Notes: a model not told the origin generated them from the letters alone. Positions 31,502 to 42,123 are shown, counted from the stretch's first letter. The stretch is 43,707 bases of DNA from Saprolegnia diclina VS20 (GCF_000281045.1 NW_008246070.1:335272-378978), one strand, 5' to 3'. Numbers and translations: made by a program.

Positions 31502-33478
31502 ATGGCAAATTTAGAAACGGCAATGCGCAAGGCCGACGACCCGGAGCGACCGACGTACAGCGAGATCGCTGCGACGCTCGGGAAGCTCCGGGACCTCGGG
31601 CGCAAGTTTGAAGACACGGAGAAGCTGCTCACGCGCCTTCTGCAGTTCTCGCAAGTCGCGCCCAAGCGAGCGGACATCTTGGCAGCCAACGGCATCAACG
31701 TCGTGGCGATGCACTTGCGCAACGCCGAGAGCCCGGCGATTCAACAGCGCACGGCTGCGTACGGACACCTCGATATTGCGACATACGTACTACGACTCGT
31801 GTGCGGTGTAGCATTCTGCTCAACCTGGGGCAAAGTGAGAAAGGCCGGGTCGCGATTGCGTCCTGCAACAGGTTGGTTATCGTTAGTACGCGTGATTCCG
31901 CGGTCATGGACGTCGTAGTTGGTCTTGCTTGTCGTATCGCCACGAGTGCCCTCTCTTTTACCTGCTCCAAGTGGCCATCAACACGAAAGACGTGATGCTC
32001 AAGCGCATTTGCGCGGGCGCGTTGATCAACTGCTCGTTCCACGCGTCGTGCCAAGTGCAACTGGAGGAAATCAACGGCACACCGCTTCTCCTCAAGCTTC
32101 TCGACACTAACGACGAAGGTACTTGGCGCATACTGGCTTACTGCAGCGACGCGAGCGGGCTACGTTAGACGTGGCCGTGTACGCGGCGGCCACGCTCTGG
32201 TGCTTGTGCAAAGAGCGCAACTTTGTCATTCGCCTCGAGGTACCGTACGTTTGTCGGCTCGTATACCACCAAGTAGCGCGGCGTAGACCATCTACTGCCT
32301 TCCCGCAGAAGGGTTCATGCAAAAGCTGTCGCTGATTCTCTGGACGCGCTGCATGAACTTTGGCCTTGCAGTGACGACGAGTCCGTACTCGTCCGACCAA
32401 ACCGGTCTTCTCGAGAGGTGCTCGTCCGCATTTTCCACTCTACGATCCGACATGGCTTCTAGCACTGGCGACAACATTGACCTTGTATTCACGATCGCGA
32501 TCAACACCAACCTCTCGATGGTGCTGCAGATGGAGCACTACAACATCAAGCACGTCCAAGCAACGGTCGGGTACCCTTGGCGCTAGTTGGTCTCATGGAA
32601 TCTCGTAGGTGCAAGGCGCCATGCAGTACAAGAGCGTGCAAAAGTTCAACCACGATGGCGTCCTACTCGCGACGACGTGTGCCGTGTGCGCCAAGCCCGT
32701 CAAGGATAAGCACCGGCTAAGCTGCGTCAACGACAAGTGCAGTGAGGTCTACCACCTTCGCTGCAGCCGCTGGCGGCGCATCGACACGCCGACGGTGAAC
32801 GAGAACCGCAGTAGCTTTTACTGCGACGTGTGTTTTCCCAAGAGTCCGCTCCAGTACCTGGACTTTGCGGCTGTTGAGGGCAGCGCGATCTTGACCAAGC
32901 GCGACTTTGACGTGCTCGGTATCACGCACGACACGGACGCGCTCTGCATGCTTCAGGCGCCGTCGGGAAACGTCGTGGCGATGGGAACCCGCAAGTACGC
33001 GTGTACGAGCAAGCACGACCTCGCCGTCGTCTTCATCAAGGCAACTGTGCAGACGTGCGTCTCGCTCTGCCACAACAACCAGCCACCACTCGCAATGCCC
33101 ACGCCGGCGCTACATCCGTGGACGTTCGAGTGTCTTCAGACGTCGAACGTCGCGCCAGAGCTCGCTCTGCACCGGCTAGCGCTATGGCCTGCAACGAAGG
33201 CGATTCCCATCGACCCGAACGCGTACTTGCGCAAGTCGAGCGACGAGCTCGACCACGCTTGCGTGCTCGAGTGCAGCGTCGGAAGCAAGAGCGCATCGGC
33301 CTTTGCCCTGGGCAGCGCCGACGGCCACGAGCTTTGGTCGGCCTTGCAGCCGAGCCGCGCCAAGTGCATGAAGCTTGTCTCGGAGACGCTGGCGGCGGCC
33401 AAGAGCACCCCAAAGAAGCGCATCAAGCCACACATCCAGCGGACGCTCGAGCGCCAGCCGAGTGCTGGTCGTGTGTAA
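31502..33478 (+). CDS. Armadillo-like repeat protein with C-terminal PHD-type zinc finger
   Basis: Model: join(31502..31758, 31812..31871, 31919..32118, 32169..32239, 32287..32417, 32463..32565, 32609..33478), 563 aa. The first six exons encode helical repeats of Armadillo type (ILLNLGQSEKGRVAIASC, VMLKRICAGALINCSF, AVYAAATLWCLCKERNF). The last exon has a PHD-like Cys4-His-Cys3 finger (TTCAVCAKP...CVNDKCSEVYHLRCSRW...FYCDVC, about residues 295-345) and a region of unknown fold ending in a basic tail. All six introns (43-53 bp) end in TAG and every exon junction keeps frame, which supports one gene. The weakest join is the GTCGGG donor at 32566; otherwise a 35-bp gap would separate two genes. 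Function unknown, perhaps chromatin linked. Confidence 0.7.
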
Positions 33479-33609
33479 TAGCAAGGGGACAAAAGCCCTC
33501 GGCAATAAAGCGCAAGGGATGATTTTATGTAATAGTATCAACTTGATAATGAAGCGGCGCCAACGAAACGGCTCGCTGTCACTGTTCGCCTTGCCTCCGA
33601 GAGACCGAG

Positions 33610-34416
33610 ATGCCAAATGGTGCCTTCGACCTTGAGCAACGTGTCGAGGTCGAGGTCGACGCACGCCTCCGCCGCCTCGTCGCGTTCGCTGACGAGATGG
33701 CAATGCCGCGGGACGTGAGGGGCGTCGATGACGTCGTTGCGCGTCTCGTTACGACAGTGGCTCTCTTTGACGACGCCGCGTTGCCGACGCAGATGCAGCT
33801 GTACACGCTGCTACACGCGGCACGTGCGGCCAACGCGAGCAGCCACTCGCATGGTGCGACCAAGTGTTTACCCTAAATGGTCATCAGAACGTGTAGAGAT
33901 CAACGAGATGCGCCGGCTTGCAGCGTCCGTGCAGCATCGTCATAGGCACGAACACGTGCAGCGCCAAGTTAGCGCGCTCCTCGACCCGGCGCCATCGCTC
34001 GCGTCGCCAACAACGCTGGAAGCTGTCGACGAAGTAGGCTCGTTTGTACGTCCGAAATCGAAACAGCTCAACGGGCTAGGACGAGCGCGAAGAGCGATGG
34101 GACGACCATGGCCGCTCCGACTACCTCCGTGCAGTTCCCACTCTTCCCACTGTGTTCACCCAACGATGTACTAGGACGCAATGTGCTTGGACTCAAGTAT
34201 GCGCCTCGCCACGACTGTGGTGCGTACCGTCGGTTCCCTGGAAGCGACGCCGACATTTACAAGCGCGTACGGCGTCGGCGCAAAGACAAGCTCGTGGACG
34301 ACGAGTGTCGGCGCTTGGCGCGACTCAACAAGCAGCCGCCGCTCCAAGGTCATTGGATGTACGTCGAAGCAACGGATGTGACGAGCCACTACGTCACCGT
34401 CGACGACGCGACATAA
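33610..34416 (+). CDS. Unrecognised small protein, four exons
   Basis: Model: join(33610..33853, 33897..34033, 34080..34128, 34175..34416), 223 aa. The introns (43, 46, 46 bp; all ending TAG) restore one frame and discard two decoys, giving EAVDE/DEREERWDDHG and SDYLR/RNVLGLKYAPRH. The N-terminal half is helical and charged (LRRLVAFADEMAMP), and a basic run (KRVRRRRKDK) sits near residue 180. No known domain. Its stop is 15 bp from the convergent transposase-derived gene stop. Start at 33610 is the first ATG of the open frame, 131 bp after the ARM-PHD stop. Confidence 0.6.
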
Positions 34417-34431
34417 ATGACATATTGAGAT

Positions 34432-36030
34432 TTACATGCGGAACGACAGCGCAGCGTCGTCTTTGACCAAGCGGTTGGAGATGCTCTGCAGCACGTTGAG
34501 GTCTTCGACAGTAAACATCTCGGGCTGGGCCTGGAGGAAGAGCGAGAGCTGCGTCACGGCCGACTGCGCGACGCTGCTGTTGGTGATCGCGGGCATGACT
34601 TCGTCCGTGAGAACCGTGGTCTGCATCGGCGGATGCTCGTCATCGTCGTCGGGCGTCGCGAGTGGTTCGTCCTGCAGTTGCGCGGCTTCCGGCGGCTCTT
34701 TCCCGTAGATCATAACATGCAGCGCGCGCCACTCGCTCTGGATCTGCTGCCGCGTGTTCTCAGAGAGGACCGCGTCGACGTCGGGGCCCTCCTCGATCCA
34801 TATGTCGGGCACCCACCCGGCTTTGCGCCAATGGCTCTTGATGACGTGCGCGGGGAAGTCCTTCCAGAGCTGGACGCACCAGAGGAGGACTTGCTCCGGC
34901 GCGATCGTCGGGTGCACGAGGCTCTCGGAGAGCATCCCGTCTGCGTCGTGCGCCTCCATGACGGACGAGAGCTGCCATTTCAGATGCGCGAGCTTGTACT
35001 GGAGCTGGAAGAGCCGGCCGACCCCCATGTTGATGGGCGACGGGCACTTGCGTGGCACGAAGAAGACGGTCGTGTGCGACAGCTGGATCCGCGTCGCGTG
35101 GAGCTGCGCCGCGGCGGTCGGCCGGCCGTTCAAGCAGTGGCTTGGCGTCTGGTCGACAAAGCAGATCGCGTGGCGCGCCAACTGCGCCATCTTGGCGTTA
35201 AAATGCAGCATGTACTTGGAGAAGAGCTCCTTGCCCATGCTTGCACGCGGGAGAACGTCGACGTGCACGTACTCGGACGCGTTCATCATGTCGCTGAACT
35301 GCGCGGCCTCGGTGCTCTTGCGAATACAGGCCATCGCGGTGTTCTCATTGCCCGTCATGTTGGTCATGAGGCCGACCACGAGGTGATGGCCACGCGATTT
35401 CGCAGCCGACGATTTGCCAAAGCAGAGCTGGACTTCGTCAAAGTGGAAGATGTCGTCGGGCTTGTTGGTGTTGTCCAAAATGAGCCTCTGGATGTGCTCC
35501 GCCCAGTCTTCTGTGTCGAGGTCCGACGGGCGAGGCAGCGCTTTCGCCGGCGTTGGCGTCGGCAGCGACGGCGACTCGCTGCTGGCGGTCATGCGAATGT
35601 TGTGGCGCCGCTTGAAATTCTGAACCCATCCGTTCGAGATCTTGAAGTCCTCTTCCTTGATGTTGTACTCTTCGCGGAGGCGCTCGGCGTGCGTGGTCAA
35701 GATCGCGTCCGAGAGCCGGCCGCCTTGGGCGCGCACTTGCTGCAGCAGTAGGCTAAGACCATGCTCGAGCGCTTCGAACTTGCCGCCACGCACGCGCTTC
35801 CGGCTGAGCAGCGATGGGTCCATGGCGAGCCACTTGTCCTTGTCCTTGAGCGTCTTGGTCACATTGAGCCGGGCGACGCGCCGGGCGTCCGGGTCCTCGA
35901 GCGTCCGGTTGTACTCATTGGCGATCTGCTGGTGCGTCCACTTGTCCTGGAGCTGGTAGATCTCGCAGATCCGCTTCTTCTCGGCCAGCGACAGCGCCAA
36001 TCGCGTCGGCTTCTTTGGCTCGGTAGTCAT
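34432..36030 (-). CDS. Domesticated Tigger/pogo-type transposase (CENP-B HTH + degenerate DDE)
   Basis: Intronless, 532 aa from ATG 36030. A Psq-type helix-turn-helix (about residues 10-60, LAEKKRICEIYQLQDKWTHQ) is followed by a CENP-B-type HTH (REEYNIKEEDFKISNGWVQN, about 115-145) and a DDE_1 core. Asp198 in FHFDEVQL and Asp293 in FVDQTPSH hold the first two catalytic positions. At the third, the usual QPMDQG-like motif reads SPINMG, with Asn334 for Asp, so cleavage activity should be lost. The acidic C-terminus (PDDDDEHPP) precedes a helical tail. There are no stops or frameshifts over 1.6 kb, and I see no terminal inverted repeats or TA-flanked ends between the neighbouring genes. A host gene made from a transposase is the best reading. 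Confidence 0.82.
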   Translation of the reverse strand: MTTEPKKPTRLALSLAEKKRICEIYQLQDKWTHQQIANEYNRTLEDPDARRVARLNVTKTLKDKDKWLAMDPSLLSRKRVRGGKFEALEHGLSLLLQQVRAQGGRLSDAILTTHAERLREEYNIKEEDFKISNGWVQNFKRRHNIRMTASSESPSLPTPTPAKALPRPSDLDTEDWAEHIQRLILDNTNKPDDIFHFDEVQLCFGKSSAAKSRGHHLVVGLMTNMTGNENTAMACIRKSTEAAQFSDMMNASEYVHVDVLPRASMGKELFSKYMLHFNAKMAQLARHAICFVDQTPSHCLNGRPTAAAQLHATRIQLSHTTVFFVPRKCPSPINMGVGRLFQLQYKLAHLKWQLSSVMEAHDADGMLSESLVHPTIAPEQVLLWCVQLWKDFPAHVIKSHWRKAGWVPDIWIEEGPDVDAVLSENTRQQIQSEWRALHVMIYGKEPPEAAQLQDEPLATPDDDDEHPPMQTTVLTDEVMPAITNSSVAQSAVTQLSLFLQAQPEMFTVEDLNVLQSISNRLVKDDAALSFRM

Positions 36031-36163
36031 TCGCCGCCCGTTAGTAGAACGACCAGTTCTTGTATCCAGTCCAGTCACCGCAACCGGATTGCGAGCGCTT
36101 TATAAATAAATAAAGCAATATACAGCAACAGCATCCGTATCCGGACTAGAAACAGTTGCCGCC
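36031..36163. promoter_or_regulatory. 133-bp divergent promoter, transposase-derived gene / TDP2
   Basis: Start codons at 36030 (minus) and 36164 (plus). TATCCGGA occurs at 36138-36145, 19 bp before the TDP2 ATG. A TATAAATAAATAAAG tract lies at about 36102-36115, a possible TATA-like element. Confidence 0.5.
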
Positions 36164-37314
36164 ATGTCCTTGCCAGCGTGGGCGGATTGGGACTGCCCGC
36201 GCTGCTCCCTCATCAACGCGCCCGACTGCGACGCATGTGAAGCATGCGACTTGGCGCGCCCTGGTAGACACTCTGCATCAGCGTCGCCCGCTCATGACCA
36301 TGCGTAGACGCGGTGGCGGCGGATCCACGGGCCGCCTTCTTCAACATTGCGCTCGCCAGCGCCGGCGCCAAGCGGCCGATCGATGTGGTCGACTTGGCCT
36401 CGAGCGACGACGACGAGAGCGCCAAAGAGACTGCGGACCCGAAGCCGCATCGTGCGATGGAACGGCCCACAAAGCAGCGCAAGACAGAGACCGACGACAC
36501 GGCAGCGTCCACGCCAGCGCCCGCACCCGCTGTAGCAGCAGCCACCGAGGCCGCTGCGAGCGTTGCAGAACCCAAAGGGCCCGTGACGTTGCGCGTTGCC
36601 TCGCTCAATGTGTGGTTCGACGAGGTGCTCGTGTCCGATCGCATTCGATGCATGACCCACACCATTGCGACGTTGCAGCCGCACGTCGTCTTCCTCCAGG
36701 AGGTCACGCCCGACATGAGTCGCCTCTTTAAAGCGCGCATGGTGCATCTCGGGTACGTCTCGCCCGGCGACGTGGTCGATGTCGCGTACGGCGAAATGAT
36801 CTTTCTCCAGCGGTCGCTGCCTGTCCACCACTACGAACGCGTCGACTTTCCACGCAGCACGATGGGCCGGGGGCTGCACACGCTGCAAACGACGCTGGCC
36901 GGCCGGCGCTTGGCTGTGGCCACCGCGCACCTTGAAAGCCTCGGGCCCAACCGCGCCGTGCGCTTCGAGCAGCTCGACTGGAGCTTCCAGGTCCTGGCAA
37001 TGTCGGATCATCCGTGGGTCTTTGGCGGCGACATGAACCTCGGCAACCGCGAGAAAGCGCAGCTTCCCGACGGTGTGGACGATGCGTGGGTCGCGTGCGG
37101 CAGCGACCCGCTGCACGAACACACGTGGGACACGAGCGTCAACAAGAACCTCCCGGACGTCTCCTACGTCGCCAAGTGCCGGTTTGACCGCCTCTTTAGC
37201 TATGGAATGACCCCGACGACCTTCGCGACTTTCGGCAAGGACAAGCTCCCGACCGATGCGACGATGTACCCTTCCGACCACTGGGGCGTCGTCGCTACGT
37301 ATGCGTTGTCGTAA
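36164..37314 (+). CDS. TDP2: Tyrosyl-DNA phosphodiesterase 2 with N-terminal RanBP2 zinc finger
   Basis: Model: join(36164..36263, 36308..37314), 368 aa. Exon 1 encodes a RanBP2-type zinc finger (WDCPRCSLINAPDCDACEAC, about residues 9-28). Exon 2 has a SUMO-interacting-type motif (VVDLASSDDDE, about 59-69), an Ala/Pro linker and an endonuclease/exonuclease/phosphatase domain. Its catalytic residues are visible: Asn134 (SLNVWF), Glu165 (FLQEVTPD), HLES 241-244, Asp275/Asn277 (GGDMNL) and His358 (SDHWGV). TDP2 removes topoisomerase II peptides from DNA 5' ends. The zinc-finger N-terminus, where animal TDP2 has a UBA domain, matches the plant-type arrangement. Likely nuclear. The intron is 44 bp. 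Confidence 0.93.
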
Positions 37315-37623
37315 CTTCATAAGCCGTCCCCACGAGGGCTAGGGTTATCCACACCTAAACCTAATCCTCCAGAGACAGCAACCGTGTCCTTGCTGCCGAT
37401 TTACCTTACAGTTGATGATCGCGGTCGACCGGTGAGCGGAGACGCCACGGCTGATCAGTCGCGCTTCAAGACTGTAATGACTGTGGGGGTGTGGTGCTCG
37501 CAGGTACATGTAGCAGCACAGAGTCCGACGCTCCTTCTGACGAGCAAGGCTGGACGAATGCTCAACCACTATGATGACGCTGGACTACGATTAAGAGACG
37601 CTATTTCACAACACTACTCTATC
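37315..37623. other. Convergent intergenic region, no gene seen
   Basis: Lies between the TDP2 stop and the CH-TBC stop. Short open frames only; nothing with a domain or codon bias like the neighbours. Presumably overlapping 3' UTRs and terminator signals. Confidence 0.5.
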
Positions 37624-40600
37624 TTAGCACTCGAGGAGCGACGCGTGGGCGTCCGACGTTTCGAGCAAGCTCCCGTTAAAGTCGGCCGAGAGGCGCTCAA
37701 GGAACGAAAACGAGTTGGTGCGCTGGCCGCGCACGCGGCGTCCGCTGTCGTCCGAGCCAAAGCTCTCGCGGAAGGCCATGTCGACCTCCGAGCCGCTCAC
37801 GGGGCTTCCGGCGGCGCTGTGGCTCGTGATGCTGCTCACATCGCTCGCTTTTCGGTGCAAGTACGAGACGACGTTGGCGCGATCGCGCATGAGGCGGGCG
37901 TTCTCGAGGTGCATTTGACGCGCGTTGAGCGACTGCACGTGACGCGCCGTCGCTGGCAGTGACGTGTGTCGGCGCATATCGGGCGGCGACACACTCGCAT
38001 CGAGCGCTAGCAGAGGCACGTGGCGCTTCCCAAACGTCGCGTGCGTCGGCGGGCTCTCGAGGATGCTCGAGGAGGACGCGGTGCGATGGCGCGGAGGCCG
38101 GAACGTCGTCGTGCGCCCTCGCAAGGCGTCGTCATCGGCGTCGTCGCCGCTCAAGTGCGCCGCCTCCAAGAGCGTCGCTTCCGTCTCGAGCGAGGCCAAA
38201 GACGGTGTCGATCGAGACCCGATGAGGCGCCGGACAGGCTCGGGCGGCGCGGGGGCTTCCACGGGCTTTGGCTTTGGCTTGCGTCGCGCGGTCTTGGTCT
38301 TCTCTGGTAGCACCGAAAAGCTGCAGCGCGAGAGCTGGTCCTGAATTTGCGTCTGGAGCGCGATTTGTTCTTGGATCATGAGGTAGGCCTCCGACTCGGT
38401 CGGCTTGGGCTCGACTTTGACAGGCTTGATGAGCAGCTCAAAGGGCGCGGGCGGCTCGTCGTGCTCGGCGACCGAGTCCTCTACGATCTTACTCTGCCAC
38501 GCGGCCTTCTCTTGCTTCTTGCGCTCTTTGGCCGCCTTCTTGTCACGACCCCACTCCTCAATGCGCTTGAAAAACACTGTGATACCCTTCTCGGGCCGCG
38601 GGTCACAGTCCAAACTCGACCGCAGATCGTCCGCCGTGCTCTTGCTCCGTTGCTCGCGGAACGATGCGGAGCGTAGCCCGTGGTCGAGACTGCGCCGCCC
38701 GCCCATGTCCGAGTGCTGGCGCTGGCGCCGCCGCCTATCGAGCGACAGCGGCGCCTCGTCATCGCAGCGCACGGGCAGGGTAAACCCATCGTTTGGGCGC
38801 CAATAACTCTCAAGAATCTACTCCCTCGTGGATGAGTCTCGTTCCCGAAGTCGAGTTGGTACACATGTACCTTAGGAGGCCCGTTAAAGTACGTGCCGTC
38901 CGGCGTCGCGGGGTCTTCGATCGCTTCCTGCGATAAGTGCCGGGCAAGCGAGCTACAGAGGTGGTCACGAGTCGTTGGCACAGACGACAGATGTACCGTG
39001 ACGACAGCAGCGGGTCGGCCGAGGACTGTCGCCCGCGGTGCCTTCGGCGCTTGGAGGGTGACGCGACGACGCTCCCGCGCGGCGTCTCGGGCATGGACTG
39101 CTTGGCTACGGAGCTAGCAATGCCGGAAGCAAGCTCGAGGCGGTGAATCACGCGCAGGTCTTCGATCGTAATCGTCGGGATGTCCTGCTCTTGGGCTAGT
39201 CGCAGCAGCAGGTTGGGATCCAACGACTCGTTCCGGCCCATCTGCGCAAACCATCAGAAATCAGAGGCGTGCGTAGCCGAACCTGGTTGAGGCACGTGAG
39301 GACGTCGCCGTAGTTGTGGCAGTGCACAATGTTGGCGTGCTCGAGGTGCATCATGGCCAGGGCGACGCGGAAGAGCACCTAGAGTCCCATGAGACGGCCG
39401 CCTTGTGACGTTTGGATGGTACTTCGTTGCCGACGATGAAGAGGAGGTCCCACACCCGCATCGTCACTTCCTTCTTGCACGGGCTGGCAAAGAGCGTGAG
39501 GAACCACTCGGTACATGCCAGCGAAAGCTCGGCGCCAAATCCACCCAAACCCTAAGCCACCTTGATACATTGCAACAAAGCGACGCGTACCTCAATGTGG
39601 CGCAGGACGTCCGGCTTTTGCTGGGCGACGAGCGACGCAAACACGTGCTGATCGACGGCGACGCCGAGCTACGTCGTTGGATGAGGCATATTGACTCACG
39701 ATTGAGAGATACCATGGTCGTGTAGTAGTCCTCGGGCAGCATCGTGATCATGCGCTCGAGAAGCCAAAACGCTGCTTCTTCGTCTCCAACACACTGCAGG
39801 AGGCGCGCGACGACGTAGTTGAGGCCCTGGCAGTAGCCCAAGGTCGGGTTGTGCGCTGCGTACGCCACGAGCACGTTGCGCAGCGCGTCGACGAGGTCGG
39901 GCGAGAAATCGGGATCGTCGGGCGCCACGGTGCGGTCGACGTCGGCGTCGATTTGGCGCACGGCCTCCGCGCTACGCCCCCGTGTGAGTCCATGTAGGTG
40001 ACAACGTCCTACTTGATCGGGTCGTTGGCCAAAAGGCGGCTGTAGTGGCCCGGGTTTTCCCGCATCTCGACGTTGGCGCCCGACAAAATGAGCCAAAGCG
40101 GGCCGTGCAGCTCCGACGGCATGTGCTTGCAGAACGCTTCTTCGCGCACAAGCATCCGGACGCGCTCCTCGGTGCGCCAAAAGTCGTGCGCGAGCTTGCC
40201 CGTGCCGCCGTTGGCGATCGTCTCGTCGTCGTCGGGCGGCGTGCAATACATTTGGAGTTGCTGCATTTCGTATTGCGCAATGAGCTGCGTCCACGCCGAT
40301 GCGCTCTCGGCGCCAACGAACGGCGCGTTGTCGTCGAACGGGGCCACTGGCGTCGGAACCTCGGCGACGAGGGGCGAGATGGGCATCTTGGTGTCTTCCA
40401 TGTCCTGTGCCAAGGTAGAGCCAAGAGTCGAGAACGTGCGAGTACCGCTGTGAAGGACGACGACGACATGTGGAGCGAGCCGAGCGACGCACGCTCCTCG
40501 GGCGTGCGCTGGCGCGAGAGGTGCATGACGGCGGCCTGTAGCGACAGAATCGTCGTATAGACTAGGAACGATAGGTGAACCACAGCGCGAGGACAGTGCG

Positions 40601-40962
40601 GGTACCTTTGTCGGGGTTCGGGCGCTTGAGCAGGTCGCTCGGGCGGAAGCAGTCGTCTTGGGGCACGCCAAAGAAGCGGCAGGCGCTACAAGGAGGCAGC
40701 GTGACGAACGGGGTGCGTGCGTTGCGTACGAGAGAAAGTTCTTGAGATTCTGTCGTCGCGCCTGGTAGCCCGCGGGCTTGGTCGCGTGCTTTTCGTCAAA
40801 CGGGCAGCTCGACTGCTTCATGCCCACGGCGCGGTAGAGCTGGTTGATGAGCAAGCATAGGATGACGCCGTCCTCAAGCGCTTCCACGAAGACGCCATGT
40901 ATGTTCTCGCCGAGCACCATCTCCATCCAGCGCCGGGCGACCTCTTCCCTCGACGACTGCAT
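37624..40962 (-). CDS. Calponin-homology + TBC Rab-GAP fusion protein
   Basis: Model: complement(join(37624..38817, 38871..38952, 38997..39241, 39283..39378, 39423..39551, 39591..39668, 39713..39971, 40013..40404, 40446..40561, 40606..40685, 40730..40962)), 967 aa. A single CH domain (about residues 5-125; FVEALEDGVILCLLINQLY, FFGVPQDDCFRPSDLL, VYTTILSLQAAV) precedes a TBC domain (about 240-460). The TBC has both catalytic fingers: Arg287 in QIDADVDRT and Gln322 in GYCQGLNYVV, plus VLFRVALAMMHLEH. TBC proteins speed GTP hydrolysis by Rab GTPases; CH domains usually bind actin or microtubule partners. The C-terminal 400 residues are disordered, Ser/Arg rich with a coiled coil (SEAYLMIQEQIALQTQIQDQ). 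Ten introns of 39-53 bp; choosing the early acceptor at 40562 completes the CH domain. Confidence 0.85.
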
Positions 40963-42123
40963 CGGGCGGCGTCGACCTGCACCCCAGAGAGTGTCACCAC
41001 TTGAAAACTGAATACGTCATTACGGTACCCAGCCATGTGGGCCAAAGGGACGTGTTTCTAGATATCTGCCTCCACCATATATATCATAGACCCGGATGTT
41101 GCACTGTGGTATAAAACACGCAACTTTGCCAGTTGCTGCCTTTGGCCCATGCGTGGATCGGCTCGCCGTCGACGAAGCTTCGCCGAGCGCTACCGACGTG
41201 TCCTACCGCAAGAGCCCACTCTCTACTACCGCAGCCAACTCGTCGGCCTCGCAGCTCGCTTGCTGTCGACACATGCAGCGCAGAGGCCAGGTACCGTGCC
41301 AGTTGAGCAGCAGGCGCGTGTAAAGGCACCGGCGAGAGCGTGAAGCATGTGCTACTGCCAACTTGGTGTGGTCTCGTCCATGTGGACACTCGATACAACT
41401 GCCCATACGCGATCACCCTACTATCACCCGCGCGCACTTCGGCGCTTGAACGCAGCCGCATTCTCGGAGCAAGAGCGTCACGTCGCTTCGTCGTCGTTTG
41501 GATGCACCTGCTGGTTGCTACTAGAACGAGTGCACACAGTTTTGGCAGCGCTGGCGATGGTTTCTCAAAAATGAAGCACGACCGTCGACAACCTCGGCGC
41601 TGCGTCGGTCGCTGGCCGAGACGACGTTGTGCGTCGTTGGTTCGGACCTTGGCGTCCGCTAGCCCACTGAACCCAGCCGCCCCATGGCACCCAAGAGACG
41701 CGCGCTGCAGGCAACTGCGCGCGGCAATGTCTCGTGCTTCGTAGTGCCGTGTGAAGAGTAGCAGCGTACCGGCGGTGGCCGGAACTTGGTGATTCGAAGT
41801 AGCCGCCGATGGCTCCCACAGCTTGCAAGTGGTACGTCAAGCTTCGAGAGCTAGCCCACTTCCCACCGCCATGCACGAGACGTGGCTTCTACGGCGAGGA
41901 TCGACCCCACGCCTCTTCGAACACAGCCATACGTACGTGCCAGACGCCCCATGGACAAGGACCATTAGCACACGGCCCAAGGGTATCCTTGATGACCGAT
42001 GGTGCTTCGGCTTGCTGTCAGTGGGGGTCAAGGGAATTTCCTTGGTGGGGTGGCCGTGGAGGTTTATCCGGAGGGAAACTGTTATGTTTATCCGGACGAA
42101 ACGTCATTTTTGCATTTCCGGTC
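40963..42123. other. 1.2-kb region without a supported gene
   Basis: Between divergent CH-TBC and the small Ser-rich gene. Plus-strand frames of 64-134 codons at 41096-41744 have some coding-like composition but no domain, and I could not join them by consistent introns; a gene remnant or non-coding transcript is possible. Near the right end, two direct copies of GTTTATCCGGA (42062-42072 and 42086-42096) lie 28-62 bp before the next ATG. Confidence 0.4.
42062..42096 (+). promoter_or_regulatory. Tandem GTTTATCCGGA promoter element
   Basis: Two exact copies 24 bp apart, each containing the 8-mer TATCCGGA found upstream of several other starts in the window. They sit just before the ATG at 42124. 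Confidence 0.5.

Noticed and set aside
37315-37400. Telomere-like repeat (AGGGTTA / CCTAA)
   Set aside because: Only one or two imperfect units; no array. The same holds for the single AGGGTTAGG near 43077.
39196-39570. Small separate minus-strand genes
   Set aside because: They are internal exons of the CH-TBC gene; junctions give the TBC core VLFRVALAMMHLEH and preceding WDLLFIVGNE.
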